A DNA stretch of 64,000 nucleotides from assembly GCA_965215845.1 (NCBI GenBank), contig CBDCEL010000004.1, positions 744,001 to 808,000 on the forward strand, written 5' to 3'. The notes under the pieces were generated by a model. That model was not told the DNA's origin. It worked only from the letters and a program-made list of their open reading frames with translations, and did not search any database. The position numbers were made by a program, and so were the translations under genes. Each line of letters starts with the position of its first letter. Within the stretch, counting starts at the first letter, position 1. This DNA is from Aurantibacter_A sp965215845. GTDB lineage: Bacteria > Bacteroidota > Bacteroidia > Flavobacteriales > Flavobacteriaceae. Positions 51,315 through 58,135 of the stretch are shown here, piece by piece.

Positions 51315-51830
51315 TTATCTTTCTGATAAGGTCTTAAGGATACCTGCCAATTTACCTCCACCAGATTTAAGTCCTGAGATAACATTCTTGGCCGGTGATT
51401 GCAACAAGCCAATAATGTCCCCAATGACTTCCTCTTTGGATTTGATACTTACCAAAGTGTCCAACTTATCATCCCCAACAAAAATCGCTTCCTCTATGAA
51501 AGCACCTTTCAATAAGGGTCTATCGGATTTCTTCCTGAAGTTCTTTATCACCTTTGCAGGACCATTTCCCGCTTCTGAAAACATCAAGGAAGTATTCCCT
51601 TTCAATACCTCAGGGAGTTCACCGAAATCTTTTTCGGCGGCATCCATGGCTTTCGCCAACAAGGTATTCTTGACTACCGACAGTTTGATGTTGGATTTAA
51701 AACAGGCTCTTCTCAAATCAGAGGTCGCCTGCGCATCCAAACCCGAAATATCCGCTAAATAAATAGTAGACGCCTCGGCCAACTGTTTAGTCAAATCTTC
51801 TATTACGACTGCTTTTTCTTCTCTTGTCAT
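51315..51830 (-). CDS. rplJ: 50S ribosomal protein uL10
   Basis: 171 residues beginning MTREEKAVVIEDLTKQLAEA, with the family core LSVVKNTLLAKAMD and KGNTSLMFSEAG. It anchors L7/L12 to the ribosome. It starts only 21 bases after rplA, so there is no long L10 leader of the E. coli kind. Confidence 0.97.
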   Translation of the reverse strand: MTREEKAVVIEDLTKQLAEASTIYLADISGLDAQATSDLRRACFKSNIKLSVVKNTLLAKAMDAAEKDFGELPEVLKGNTSLMFSEAGNGPAKVIKNFRKKSDRPLLKGAFIEEAIFVGDDKLDTLVSIKSKEEVIGDIIGLLQSPAKNVISGLKSGGGKLAGILKTLSER

Positions 51831-51851
51831 GATTAAATTTTTGACTATCGG

Positions 51852-52541
51852 TTATACTGTCTTAGGGTCTAATTGAACGCTGGGGCTCATGGTACTTGAC
51901 ATGAAAATGCTCTTCATATAGATACCTTTTGCCGATGAAGGCTTCAGTTTGTTCAAGGTTTCCAAAAGTTCCTTGGCATTGCCCGCGATTTTGTCCGCCG
52001 GGAAAGAAGCCTTTCCGATAGCGGCATGAACAATACCTGTTTTATCGACCTTGAAGTCAATCTTACCTCCTTTTACGTCAGCGACCGCCTTTCCGACATC
52101 CATTGTAACCGTACCTGTTTTTGGATTGGGCATCAATCCCCTTGGTCCTAAAACACGGCCTAAAGGTCCCAATTTTCCCATCACGCTGGGCATGGTCACG
52201 ATAACATCGACATCAGTCCAACCTCCTTTGATCTTATCCAAATACTCGTCCAATCCGACATAATCGGCACCGGCATCTTTGGCTTCTGCTTCTTTGTCAG
52301 GGGTAACCAATGCCAAGACCTTGACATCTTTACCCGTTCCGTTCGGAAGCGTAACAACCCCGCGCACCATTTGATCGGCCTTTCTTGGGTCAACACCCAA
52401 GCGAACCGCCAAATCTACCGAGGCATCGAAGTTCGCATTGGTAATCTCTTTGACCAATGCGGATGCTTCGTCAATCGAGTAAAGCTTGTCTTTATCGATT
52501 TTGGCGTATGCTTCTTTTTGTTTTTTTGTCAACTTTGCCAT
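51852..52541 (-). CDS. rplA: 50S ribosomal protein uL1
   Basis: 229 residues beginning MAKLTKKQKEAYAKIDKDKL, with the L1 signature VMGKLGPLGRVLGPRGLMPN and PKTGTVTMDVGKAV. It binds 23S rRNA at the E-site stalk. Starts 19 bases after rplK. Confidence 0.97.
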   Translation of the reverse strand: MAKLTKKQKEAYAKIDKDKLYSIDEASALVKEITNANFDASVDLAVRLGVDPRKADQMVRGVVTLPNGTGKDVKVLALVTPDKEAEAKDAGADYVGLDEYLDKIKGGWTDVDVIVTMPSVMGKLGPLGRVLGPRGLMPNPKTGTVTMDVGKAVADVKGGKIDFKVDKTGIVHAAIGKASFPADKIAGNAKELLETLNKLKPSSAKGIYMKSIFMSSTMSPSVQLDPKTV

Positions 52542-52560
52542 TTAAATTGCTTTAAAGATT

Positions 52561-52998
52561 TTAAAAAGGGCGTTTCCCGGATATTTTCATACCCATCGAC
52601 CTTGCCGTACCTGCCACCATACTCATGGCCGACTCTATCGTAAACGCGTTGAGATCGACCATTTTGTCCTCGGCGATAGCCTTGACTTGGTCCCAGGTAA
52701 CTCTACCCAATTTAACTCGGTTAGGTTCGCCAGATCCTTTTTTGATCTTCGCTGCTTCCAAAAGTTGAACTGCCGCTGGCGGTGTCTTTACAATGAAGTC
52801 GAAAGACTTGTCTTTGTAAACGGTGATAACAACAGGCAATACCTTGCCCTGTTTGTCCTGCGTACGTGCGTTGAACTGCTTACAGAACTCCATAATGTTA
52901 ACACCGGCAGCACCTAAGGCGGGTCCGACCGGTGGCGATGGATTCGCGACACCTCCCCTAACTTGTAGTTTAACTACTTTACCTACTTCTTTTGCCAT
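52561..52998 (-). CDS. rplK: 50S ribosomal protein uL11
   Basis: 145 residues, MAKEVGKVVKLQVRGGVANP then SPPVGPALGAAGVNIMEFCK. This matches the N-terminal thiostrepton/GTPase-centre binding part, with the C-terminal rRNA-binding domain ending KISGKRPF. It is about 100 bases downstream of nusG in the same direction. Confidence 0.97.
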   Translation of the reverse strand: MAKEVGKVVKLQVRGGVANPSPPVGPALGAAGVNIMEFCKQFNARTQDKQGKVLPVVITVYKDKSFDFIVKTPPAAVQLLEAAKIKKGSGEPNRVKLGRVTWDQVKAIAEDKMVDLNAFTIESAMSMVAGTARSMGMKISGKRPF

Positions 52999-53094
52999 TG
53001 TTAAAAATTAGATTCAATTCAAATTGTGTCAATGGAAGCAACACAATTTAGACTATGTAACAATTATCTTTAAAATCATTGCAAGCGACGATGC

Positions 53095-53646
53095 TTATAT
53101 CTTTTCAACTTGCATATAGCTGAGCTCCAATGGTGTCTTTCTTCCGAAAATCTTGACCATTACTTCCAGCTTGCGCTTCTCTTCATTTATTTTTTCGACC
53201 GTACCGTTAAATCCGTTGAAGGGCCCGTCAATAACTTTCACAGTCTCTCCAAAAACGAAAGGTATGGCAACGGCATCGGTGTTGACGGCAAGTTCATCGA
53301 CCTTACCTAGCATTCTATTTACCTCTGCTTTTCTAAGCGGTACCGGGTCTCCCCCTTTTGTCTCTCCCAAAAATCCGATGACATTGGTGATCGAGCGTAT
53401 GATATGAATCATTTCGCCCGCCAAATTGGCCTTTATCATAATATAGCCTGGAAAGTAAACACGTTCTTTATTGATTTTCTTTCCGTTTCTGATTTGAACA
53501 ACTTTTTCGGTGGGAACAAGGACCTCTTCAAGGTGATCGGCAAAACCATGTCGCTCGACCTCACTTTCGATATAACCCTTGATCTTATTCTCTTGACCAC
53601 TGACCGCTCGAACCACGTACCATTTTTTTTCCAATACCTCAGACAT
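53095..53646 (-). CDS. nusG: Transcription termination/antitermination factor NusG
   Basis: 183 residues. NGN domain (KWYVVRAVSGQENKIKGYIE, PGYIMIKANL) and a C-terminal KOW domain (GETVKVIDGPFNGFNGTVEK). It travels with RNA polymerase and couples it to Rho or the ribosome. Starts nine bases after secE. Confidence 0.97.
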   Translation of the reverse strand: MSEVLEKKWYVVRAVSGQENKIKGYIESEVERHGFADHLEEVLVPTEKVVQIRNGKKINKERVYFPGYIMIKANLAGEMIHIIRSITNVIGFLGETKGGDPVPLRKAEVNRMLGKVDELAVNTDAVAIPFVFGETVKVIDGPFNGFNGTVEKINEEKRKLEVMVKIFGRKTPLELSYMQVEKI

Positions 53647-53655
53647 AGCGATCGT

Positions 53656-53844
53656 TTAATTTAATATGTTGTTGAAATAATACTGAACGAGTGTGCTGAA
53701 CAATTCATCTACACCCCAAGTAGCCAATGCAAACAAAATGGAAAATACGGCAACCACCACCATCAAGTTCGAAGACTCGGCCCGCGATGGCAAGGTTACG
53801 TTGTTTCTGAGTTCGTGAATCGACTCCTTAATATAGGTTAACAT
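53656..53844 (-). CDS. secE: Preprotein translocase subunit SecE
   Basis: 62 residues with the short bacterial SecE form: an amphipathic N-terminal helix (YIKESIHELRNNVTLPSRAE) and a single transmembrane helix (LMVVVAVFSILFALATWGVDELF). It stabilises SecY. It lies between the tRNA-linked tandem repeats and nusG. Confidence 0.95.
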   Translation of the reverse strand: MLTYIKESIHELRNNVTLPSRAESSNLMVVVAVFSILFALATWGVDELFSTLVQYYFNNILN

Positions 53845-53868
53845 ATCTTAGTTTTTGTTCTTCCTTCT

Positions 53869-54090
53869 GGACGGGAGGAGAGACTTCCCTCGACTCCGCT
53901 CGGGACAGGCTTCTCGCCTCGCAACATTTGTCCTTTCCTTCTGCACGGGAGGAGAGGCTTCCCTCGACTCCGCTCGGGACAGGCTTCTCGCCTCGCAACA
54001 TTTGTCCTTTCCTTCTGCACGGGAGGAGAGGCTTCCCTCGACTCCGCTCGGGACAGGCTTCTCGCCTCGCAACATTTGTCCTTTCCTTCT
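53869..54090. repeat. Three 74-bp tandem repeats seeded by the tRNA-Trp 3' end
   Basis: Units start at 53869, 53943 and 54017. A fourth start at 54091 is the 3' end of tRNA-Trp itself. Each unit opens with the 17 bases GCACGGGAGGAGAGGCT, which equal the T-stem/acceptor end of the tRNA (plus-strand sense), and continues with CCTCGACTCCGCTCGGGAC and about 38 further bases. Units two and three look identical, while the first has a few changes (GGACGGG, AGACTTCC). There are no spacers, so this is not a CRISPR. Confidence 0.9.
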
Positions 54091-54091
54091 G

Positions 54092-54164
54092 CACGGGAGG
54101 AGAGGCTCGAACTCCCGACACCTGGTTTTGGAGACCAGTGCTCTACCAACTGAGCTACACCCGT
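54092..54164 (-). tRNA. tRNA-Trp (CCA)
   Basis: 73 nt. D arm GCTCAGTTGGTAGAGC, anticodon arm CTGGT-CTCCAAA-ACCAG with anticodon CCA, T arm GGGAG-TTCGAGC-CTCTC, acceptor ACGGGTG paired with CTCCCGT. The acceptor has a U-U mismatch at 6-67. CCA is not encoded. It lies between tuf and secE, the usual place for tRNA-Trp in Bacteroidota. Confidence 0.93.
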
Positions 54165-54185
54165 ATTTATTTACATTGAAAGGTA

Positions 54186-54201
54186 TCCCGCCGTGGCGGG
54201 A
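54186..54201. repeat. GC-rich palindrome TCCCGCCGTGGCGGGA
   Basis: Seven-base arms (TCCCGCC/GGCGGGA) around GT, between tuf and tRNA-Trp. It resembles the other short GC-rich palindromes around these tRNAs and may be an RNA processing hairpin or a member of a dispersed palindromic repeat family. Confidence 0.6.
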
Positions 54202-54232
54202 CACCCTCTAATACAAACTAGTCTTTACTTTC

Positions 54233-55420
54233 TTAATCCAAAATCTTGGTAACCTGACCGGCACCAACGGTTCTACCGCCTTCACGGATAGCGAAACGCA
54301 AGCCCTCGCTCAATGCGATTGGTTGGATCAAGTCAACAGTAATAGTCAGGTTATCACCCGGCATTACCATTTCAACACCATCAGGAAGATTGATAGTTCC
54401 TGTAACGTCGGTAGTTCTTACATAGAACTGTGGACGATAGTTGTTATGGAATGGAGTGTGACGACCACCTTCTTCTTTTTTAAGGATATAAACCTCGGCC
54501 TCAAATTTGGCATGTGGCTTAACGGAACCTGGCTTACAGATTACCATTCCCCTTTTGATATCACTCTTTTCGATACCTCTTAAAAGAATACCTACGTTGT
54601 CACCAGCTTCCCCACGGTCCAAAATCTTACGGAACATCTCAACACCTGTAATGGTAGAACCCAATTTCTCAGCGCCCATTCCGATGATATCAACGGCATC
54701 ACCCGTATTGGCAACACCAGTTTCGATACGGCCTGTTGCGACCGTACCACGACCCGTAATCGTAAATACGTCTTCGACCGGCATCAAGAAATCTTTTTCA
54801 ACATCTCTTTTGGGCAATTCGATCCACTCGTCAACGGCCTTCATCAATTCCATTACGGTATCGACCCATTTTTGCTCTCCGTTCAATGCACCTAATGCAG
54901 AACCAGCGATTACAGGACCGTTATCACCATCATATTCGTAGAAAGAAAGCAATTCACGTACTTCCATTTCAACAAGCTCCAAAAGTTCTTCGTCGTCGAC
55001 CATGTCAACTTTGTTCATGAAAACGACGATTCTTGGAATACCGACCTGGCGCCCAAGAAGGATGTGCTCCCGCGTTTGAGGCATAGGGCCATCCGTTGCC
55101 GCAACAACAAGGATCGCACCGTCCATCTGGGCGGCACCTGTAACCATGTTCTTAACATAATCGGCGTGACCTGGACAGTCAACGTGCGCGTAGTGACGAT
55201 TTTCCGTCTGGTACTCAACGTGTGAAGTGTTGATTGTGATACCTCTTTCCTTTTCCTCCGGAGCATTATCGATAGAATCGAAACTTCTAAGTTCAGAAAG
55301 TCCTGCATTCGCCAATACGGTAGTAATAGCTGCAGTCAATGTTGTTTTACCGTGATCTACGTGTCCAATAGTACCAATATTTAAGTGCGGTTTGGAACGA
55401 TCAAAAGTTTCCTTTGCCAT
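54233..55420 (-). CDS. tuf: Elongation factor Tu
   Basis: 395 residues. P-loop GHVDHGKT (residues 19-26), effector region ERGITINTSHVEY, DCPGHADYVKNM and NKVDMVDDEEL for guanine recognition, then beta-barrel domains with GRGTVATGRIETG and the C-terminal REGGRTVGAGQVTKILD. It delivers aminoacyl-tRNA to the ribosome. It lies within the tRNA cluster, as usual in this phylum, with tRNA-Thr(GGT) upstream and tRNA-Trp downstream. Confidence 0.98.
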   Translation of the reverse strand: MAKETFDRSKPHLNIGTIGHVDHGKTTLTAAITTVLANAGLSELRSFDSIDNAPEEKERGITINTSHVEYQTENRHYAHVDCPGHADYVKNMVTGAAQMDGAILVVAATDGPMPQTREHILLGRQVGIPRIVVFMNKVDMVDDEELLELVEMEVRELLSFYEYDGDNGPVIAGSALGALNGEQKWVDTVMELMKAVDEWIELPKRDVEKDFLMPVEDVFTITGRGTVATGRIETGVANTGDAVDIIGMGAEKLGSTITGVEMFRKILDRGEAGDNVGILLRGIEKSDIKRGMVICKPGSVKPHAKFEAEVYILKKEEGGRHTPFHNNYRPQFYVRTTDVTGTINLPDGVEMVMPGDNLTITVDLIQPIALSEGLRFAIREGGRTVGAGQVTKILD

Positions 55421-55477
55421 TTTAATGAATTTTAATCTTAGTTTATATTAGTGTACAAATTTTATTTCTTTCTTTAG

Positions 55478-55526
55478 AGCCAACAACGAGATTTGAACTC
55501 CTGCCTGCCGGCAGGCAGGCGTGACC
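55478..55526 (-). pseudogene. Broken tRNA-Thr copy split by a 20-bp palindrome
   Basis: Plus-strand bases 55478-55500 match the 3' part of tRNA-Thr(GGT) at 55587 onwards with one difference in 23 (AGCCAACAACGAG against AGCCAACGACGAG). Then comes the perfect palindrome CCTGCCTGCCGGCAGGCAGG (55500-55519), after which the tRNA sequence resumes as CGTGACC. It then departs (TTGGTCACG) and the anticodon and 5' half are missing. It cannot be functional. Confidence 0.8.
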
Positions 55527-55586
55527 TTGGTCACGAACGGAAATCACAAATTCAGTATGTCAGTCAATCAATTCTATATTTCTTCG

Positions 55587-55658
55587 AGCCAACGACGAGA
55601 TTTGAACTCGTGACCTCTTCCTTACCAAGGAAACGCTCTACCCCTGAGCTACGCCGGC
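55587..55658 (-). tRNA. tRNA-Thr (GGT)
   Basis: 72 nt. Acceptor GCCGGCG paired with CGTTGGC, D arm GCTCAGGGGTAGAGC, anticodon arm TTTCC-TTGGTAA-GGAAG with anticodon GGT, T arm ACGAG-TTCAAAT-CTCGT. No encoded CCA. Lies upstream of tuf. Confidence 0.95.
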
Positions 55659-55756
55659 TTTTTGAGGTTTCAGGTTCAAGGCTTAAGGTTTCAAGTCTTC
55701 TCGACCCCATTTAAACCGCAAACGCTAACTCAGTTTTGAGTGGGGGATCGAATTTT

Positions 55757-55795
55757 AACTCGACTCCACTCGGTACGGGCTTCTCACCCTAAACA
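55757..55795. repeat. Diverged copy of the tRNA-linked repeat core
   Basis: CTCGACTCCACTCGGTACGG, then GCTTCTCACCCTAAACATT, parallels the core of the 74-bp units (CTCGACTCCGCTCGGGACAG, then GCTTCTCGCCTCGCAACATT). It is a single copy between tRNA-Thr(GGT) and tRNA-Gly. Confidence 0.6.
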
Positions 55796-55857
55796 TTCTT
55801 CGGAAATTATATTGTTTAACAATAAAGTAAACATGAATCCCCTAAGAACATTTTTAG

Positions 55858-55930
55858 AGCGGGAGACCGGGTTCGAACCGGCGACATTCAGCTTGGAAGG
55901 CTGACGCTCTACCAACTGAGCTACTCCCGC
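55858..55930 (-). tRNA. tRNA-Gly (TCC)
   Basis: 73 nt. Acceptor GCGGGAG paired with CTCCCGC, D arm GCTCAGTTGGTAGAGC, anticodon stem TCAGC/GCTGA with loop CTTCCAA and anticodon TCC, T arm CCGG-TTCGAAC-CCGG type. No encoded CCA. Confidence 0.95.
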
Positions 55931-55985
55931 GTTAATTAAATCAATATTTCAAAGATGCAGAGATTAAGCCAAAGGCCCTGAGCGC

Positions 55986-56047
55986 CTGACGCTCCCCGCC
56001 CGAACGTGCCGTTCGGTACGGGCGGGTACCAACTGAGCTACTCCCGC
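55986..56047 (-). pseudogene. Broken tRNA-Gly copy split by a 32-bp palindrome
   Basis: Plus-strand 56027-56047 equals the 5' end of tRNA-Gly (acceptor 5' strand and D arm), and 55986-55994 (CTGACGCTC) equals the bases that directly follow in the intact gene. Between them sits a 32-bp inverted repeat (55995-56026) with eight-base perfect arms CCCGCCCG/CGGGCGGG and inner AACG/CGTT. The insertion point corresponds to the end of the D loop. Beyond 55986 similarity to the anticodon arm is lost. Confidence 0.8.
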
Positions 56048-56134
56048 AAAACCAATAAATGCCAAATTTCAAGCACCAAAATTTCAATTCTTTCTTTTTG
56101 AAATTTGATATTTGGAATTCGATATTTCCAAAAG

Positions 56135-56216
<82 letters not shown>

Positions 56217-56319
56217 GACCTAGTTTTTAAAGAACTTTTTGGCCGGTGGAGCAATGACCCCCGCCTCACCAAATTATTTTGACCGTCGCTCTTAACTGAT
56301 TGACCTTCAACATTTCATG

Positions 56320-56393
56320 AGCCGATGGAGGGACTCGAACCCACGACCTGCTGATTACAAATCAGCTGCTCTAGCCAGCTGAGCTACATCGGC
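56320..56393 (-). tRNA. tRNA-Thr (TGT)
   Basis: 74 nt. Acceptor GCCGATG paired with CATCGGC, D arm GCTCAGCTGGCTAGAGC, anticodon arm GCTGA-TTTGTAA-TCAGC with anticodon TGT, T arm GTGGG-TTCGAGT-CCCTC. First gene of the tRNA-tuf-secE-nusG run. Confidence 0.95.
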
Positions 56394-56413
56394 ATTTTCC
56401 ACACTTTTTTGCA

Positions 56414-56441
56414 CAAAAAAAGCCCGTTATTTCTAACGGAC
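56414..56441 (-). terminator. Rho-independent terminator after hpf
   Basis: On the minus strand the stem CCGTTA/TAACGG with loop GAAA is followed by GC and seven Ts. It lies about 55 bases after the hpf stop and separates the xerC-hpf unit from the tRNA-tuf operon. Confidence 0.8.
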
Positions 56442-56494
56442 TGCAAATGTATATATTTATTTGTTTAATCAAAACAAAACCGCCAAAATTTTGG

Positions 56495-56797
56495 CTAGGC
56501 ATAGGCCCTAAGTTTTTCCTTCTTTTTTACCAAACTTCTCTCTAAAGAACTGCAAGCCGAGTCGACCGCTTCCTCAAAAGATTTACATTGTTTTTTTACC
56601 ACTAATTTGTCTTTCGGAACATGCACTCTAATTTCCACAATCTTGTTCTCTTTTGAACTGGTGTTCTCTACCTTCATAAAAACGTCTGAACTTATTATCT
56701 TGTCATAAAAGACTTCCAACTTGTTCATTCGATTATGTACAAAATCGATTAACTTACCATCTGCGTTGAAATTCACTGATTGTGCATTTACCTTCAT
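56495..56797 (-). CDS. hpf: Ribosome hibernation-promoting factor (HPF/RaiA family, short form)
   Basis: 100 residues from the ATG at 56797 (MKVNAQSVNFNADGKLIDFV). Fold pattern beta-alpha-beta-beta-beta-alpha with VEIRVHVPKDKLVVKKQCKS and the final helix SFEEAVDSACSSLERSLVKKK. It binds the decoding centre of idle ribosomes. It has the short form without the C-terminal dimerisation domain. It follows xerC at 36 bases, the usual rpsU-xerC-hpf order in Bacteroidota. Confidence 0.92.
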   Translation of the reverse strand: MKVNAQSVNFNADGKLIDFVHNRMNKLEVFYDKIISSDVFMKVENTSSKENKIVEIRVHVPKDKLVVKKQCKSFEEAVDSACSSLERSLVKKKEKLRAYA

Positions 56798-56832
56798 ATG
56801 CTTTAGGTTTAGGGTTAATAATTGAAAGAACG

Positions 56833-57723
56833 TCACTCTTTGCTTCTCGGATGACTTGAAGCATGTACTTTTTTCAGTTCGGCTATACTATTGTGCGTGT
56901 AAACTTGCGTTGAGGCAAGGCTTGAATGCCCCAATAGTTCTTTTACCGAATTAAGATCTGCACCTTTGTTGAGCAAATGTGTTGCAAAGGTGTGTCGCAA
57001 TATGTGCGGACTCTTTTTTAATTTGCCAGAGACCCTTCCAAGATAATCATTAATTATCCTGTAAACAAGGGTACCATATAGTTTGTTTCCTGACTTTGAC
57101 AAAAAAACAAACCTTTTGTCGAAAATGGTTTCCAACGTATTTCGAGCATCATAGTAATTCATGAAAAGGTGGGCCGTACTCGGTAATAACGGAACGATTC
57201 TTTCCTTGTTTCTTTTTCCCAGCACCTTGATCGTTCTTTCCTTCAAATCCACCTGGTCAATTTTAAGGCCGATCAACTCGCCACGTCGCATCCCTGTAGT
57301 ATATAACAACTCTATGATCAACTTATTGCGGATTCCTTCAAAATCTTGGTCAAAATCGATTTCAAACAGTGCCCTATTCATCTCTTCCTCGGAAAAAGGG
57401 ACTTCAATTTTTTTTGAGGTTTTTAAGGCCTTATGCTTGGCCAAGGGATTGGATTCGATTACCCCAATTCGTTGTAGAAACTTGTAATACGCCTTTAGGG
57501 AGGCCATTTTACGGTTTATTGAGCGGTTTGTGATTTGTGCTCCGACCAAAGTCACCACCCAGCTTCGAATCAACGAATAGTCGATATTGCCAATGTCGGC
57601 CACTTCATATTCACTTTGGCAGAATTTACCAAAGCTTTCAATATCTTTCGCATAGGCGTTTACCGTATGTATGGAGTAGTTTTTTTCGTGCGAAAGATAT
57701 TCGATAAAAGCCTGAACCGACAT
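56833..57723 (-). CDS. xerC: Tyrosine recombinase XerC-like
   Basis: 296 residues. N-terminal SAM-like DNA-binding domain (FIEYLSHEKNYSIHTVNAYA) and a C-terminal catalytic domain with TGMRRGELIGLK (Arg near 144), a Lys in KVLGKRNKERIVPL, HILRHTFATHLL (His/Arg near 241), LGHSSLAST (His) and the nucleophile in QVYTHNS. All catalytic residues are present. Expected role: resolving chromosome dimers at dif. It lies downstream of rpsU but beyond a terminator, so it probably has its own promoter. Confidence 0.93.
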   Translation of the reverse strand: MSVQAFIEYLSHEKNYSIHTVNAYAKDIESFGKFCQSEYEVADIGNIDYSLIRSWVVTLVGAQITNRSINRKMASLKAYYKFLQRIGVIESNPLAKHKALKTSKKIEVPFSEEEMNRALFEIDFDQDFEGIRNKLIIELLYTTGMRRGELIGLKIDQVDLKERTIKVLGKRNKERIVPLLPSTAHLFMNYYDARNTLETIFDKRFVFLSKSGNKLYGTLVYRIINDYLGRVSGKLKKSPHILRHTFATHLLNKGADLNSVKELLGHSSLASTQVYTHNSIAELKKVHASSHPRSKE

Positions 57724-57798
57724 ATAACAAAGTTATATCATTTTTAAAATAGCCATGGCCTAAGTGGTCATATTTGACTTTTCCCTTTTCATATATGG

Positions 57799-57830
57799 CA
57801 AAAAAAAATCCCGCCTGATGGGCGGGATCC
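57799..57830 (-). terminator. Rho-independent terminator after rpsU
   Basis: Minus-strand stem ATCCCGCC/GGCGGGAT with a five-base loop followed by a T-run, about 28 bases beyond the rpsU stop. It would isolate rpsU from xerC. Confidence 0.85.
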
Positions 57831-57857
57831 TGAAATTTCATTGTGTAATGAAGATTC

Positions 57858-58052
57858 TTAAATCTCTTCTTTATCTCGTAGACCCTGAATATATTGAGCC
57901 TTTTGAATCTGTGCACGGCGTTTTACAGAAGGTTTGGTGAATTGTTGGCGCTTGCGCAATTGACGCATTGTTCCTGTTTTGTCGAACTTTCGCTTGAAAC
58001 GCTTTAAAGCCCTATCTATATTTTCTCCTTCCTTAATGGGTATTATCAACAT
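57858..58052 (-). CDS. rpsU: 30S ribosomal protein bS21
   Basis: 64 residues, MLIIPIKEGENIDRALKRFK then RKFDKTGTMRQLRKRQQFTK. In Bacteroidota bS21 helps bury the 3' end of 16S rRNA and so hides the anti-Shine-Dalgarno. This gene is a single-gene unit with a strong SD (see the RBS entry), a promoter box and a terminator. It is consistent with autoregulation by S21-deficient ribosomes, as reported for Flavobacterium johnsoniae. Confidence 0.95.
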   Translation of the reverse strand: MLIIPIKEGENIDRALKRFKRKFDKTGTMRQLRKRQQFTKPSVKRRAQIQKAQYIQGLRDKEEI

Positions 58053-58060
58053 AGGCTACA

Positions 58061-58070
58061 ACCTCCTTTC
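58061..58070 (-). promoter_or_regulatory. Unusually strong Shine-Dalgarno of rpsU
   Basis: The minus strand reads GAAAGGAGGT, ending eight bases before the ATG at 58052. It is nearly complementary to the full anti-SD. No comparable site was noticed before other genes here, where starts are preceded by A/T-rich sequence. Confidence 0.85.
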
Positions 58071-58080
58071 TTTAAATTTA

Positions 58081-58099
58081 TCCCATACTTTTTACGGGA
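58081..58099 (-). promoter_or_regulatory. Hairpin in the rpsU leader
   Basis: In RNA sense UCCCGUA/UAUGGGA pairs around AAAAG with one G-U pair. It sits between the -7 box and the SD, so it would be near the 5' end of the transcript. Confidence 0.45.
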
Positions 58100-58102
58100 C
58101 TG

Positions 58103-58110
58103 CAAATATA
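58103..58110 (-). promoter_or_regulatory. -7 box (TATATTTG) of rpsU
   Basis: The minus strand reads TATATTTG, a perfect TAnnTTTG, about 50 bases before the ATG. It predicts a transcript that begins near 58097. No clear -33 TTTG is seen at normal spacing. Confidence 0.55.
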
Positions 58111-58135
58111 TATCTTCTAAACGGATTCCCTAGCT

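Noticed and set aside
51831..51851. L10-type autoregulatory leader before rplJ
   Set aside because: Only 21 bases separate rplA and rplJ, too short for the known leader fold.
53869..54090. Possible CRISPR array
   Set aside because: Units are directly contiguous with no unique spacers, and no cas genes are present.
53828..54211. Several overlapping 80-118-residue open frames across the 74-bp repeats
   Set aside because: The repeat length is not a multiple of three, so each frame shows the same DNA in rotation. They run into the tRNA-Trp gene and have no family features.
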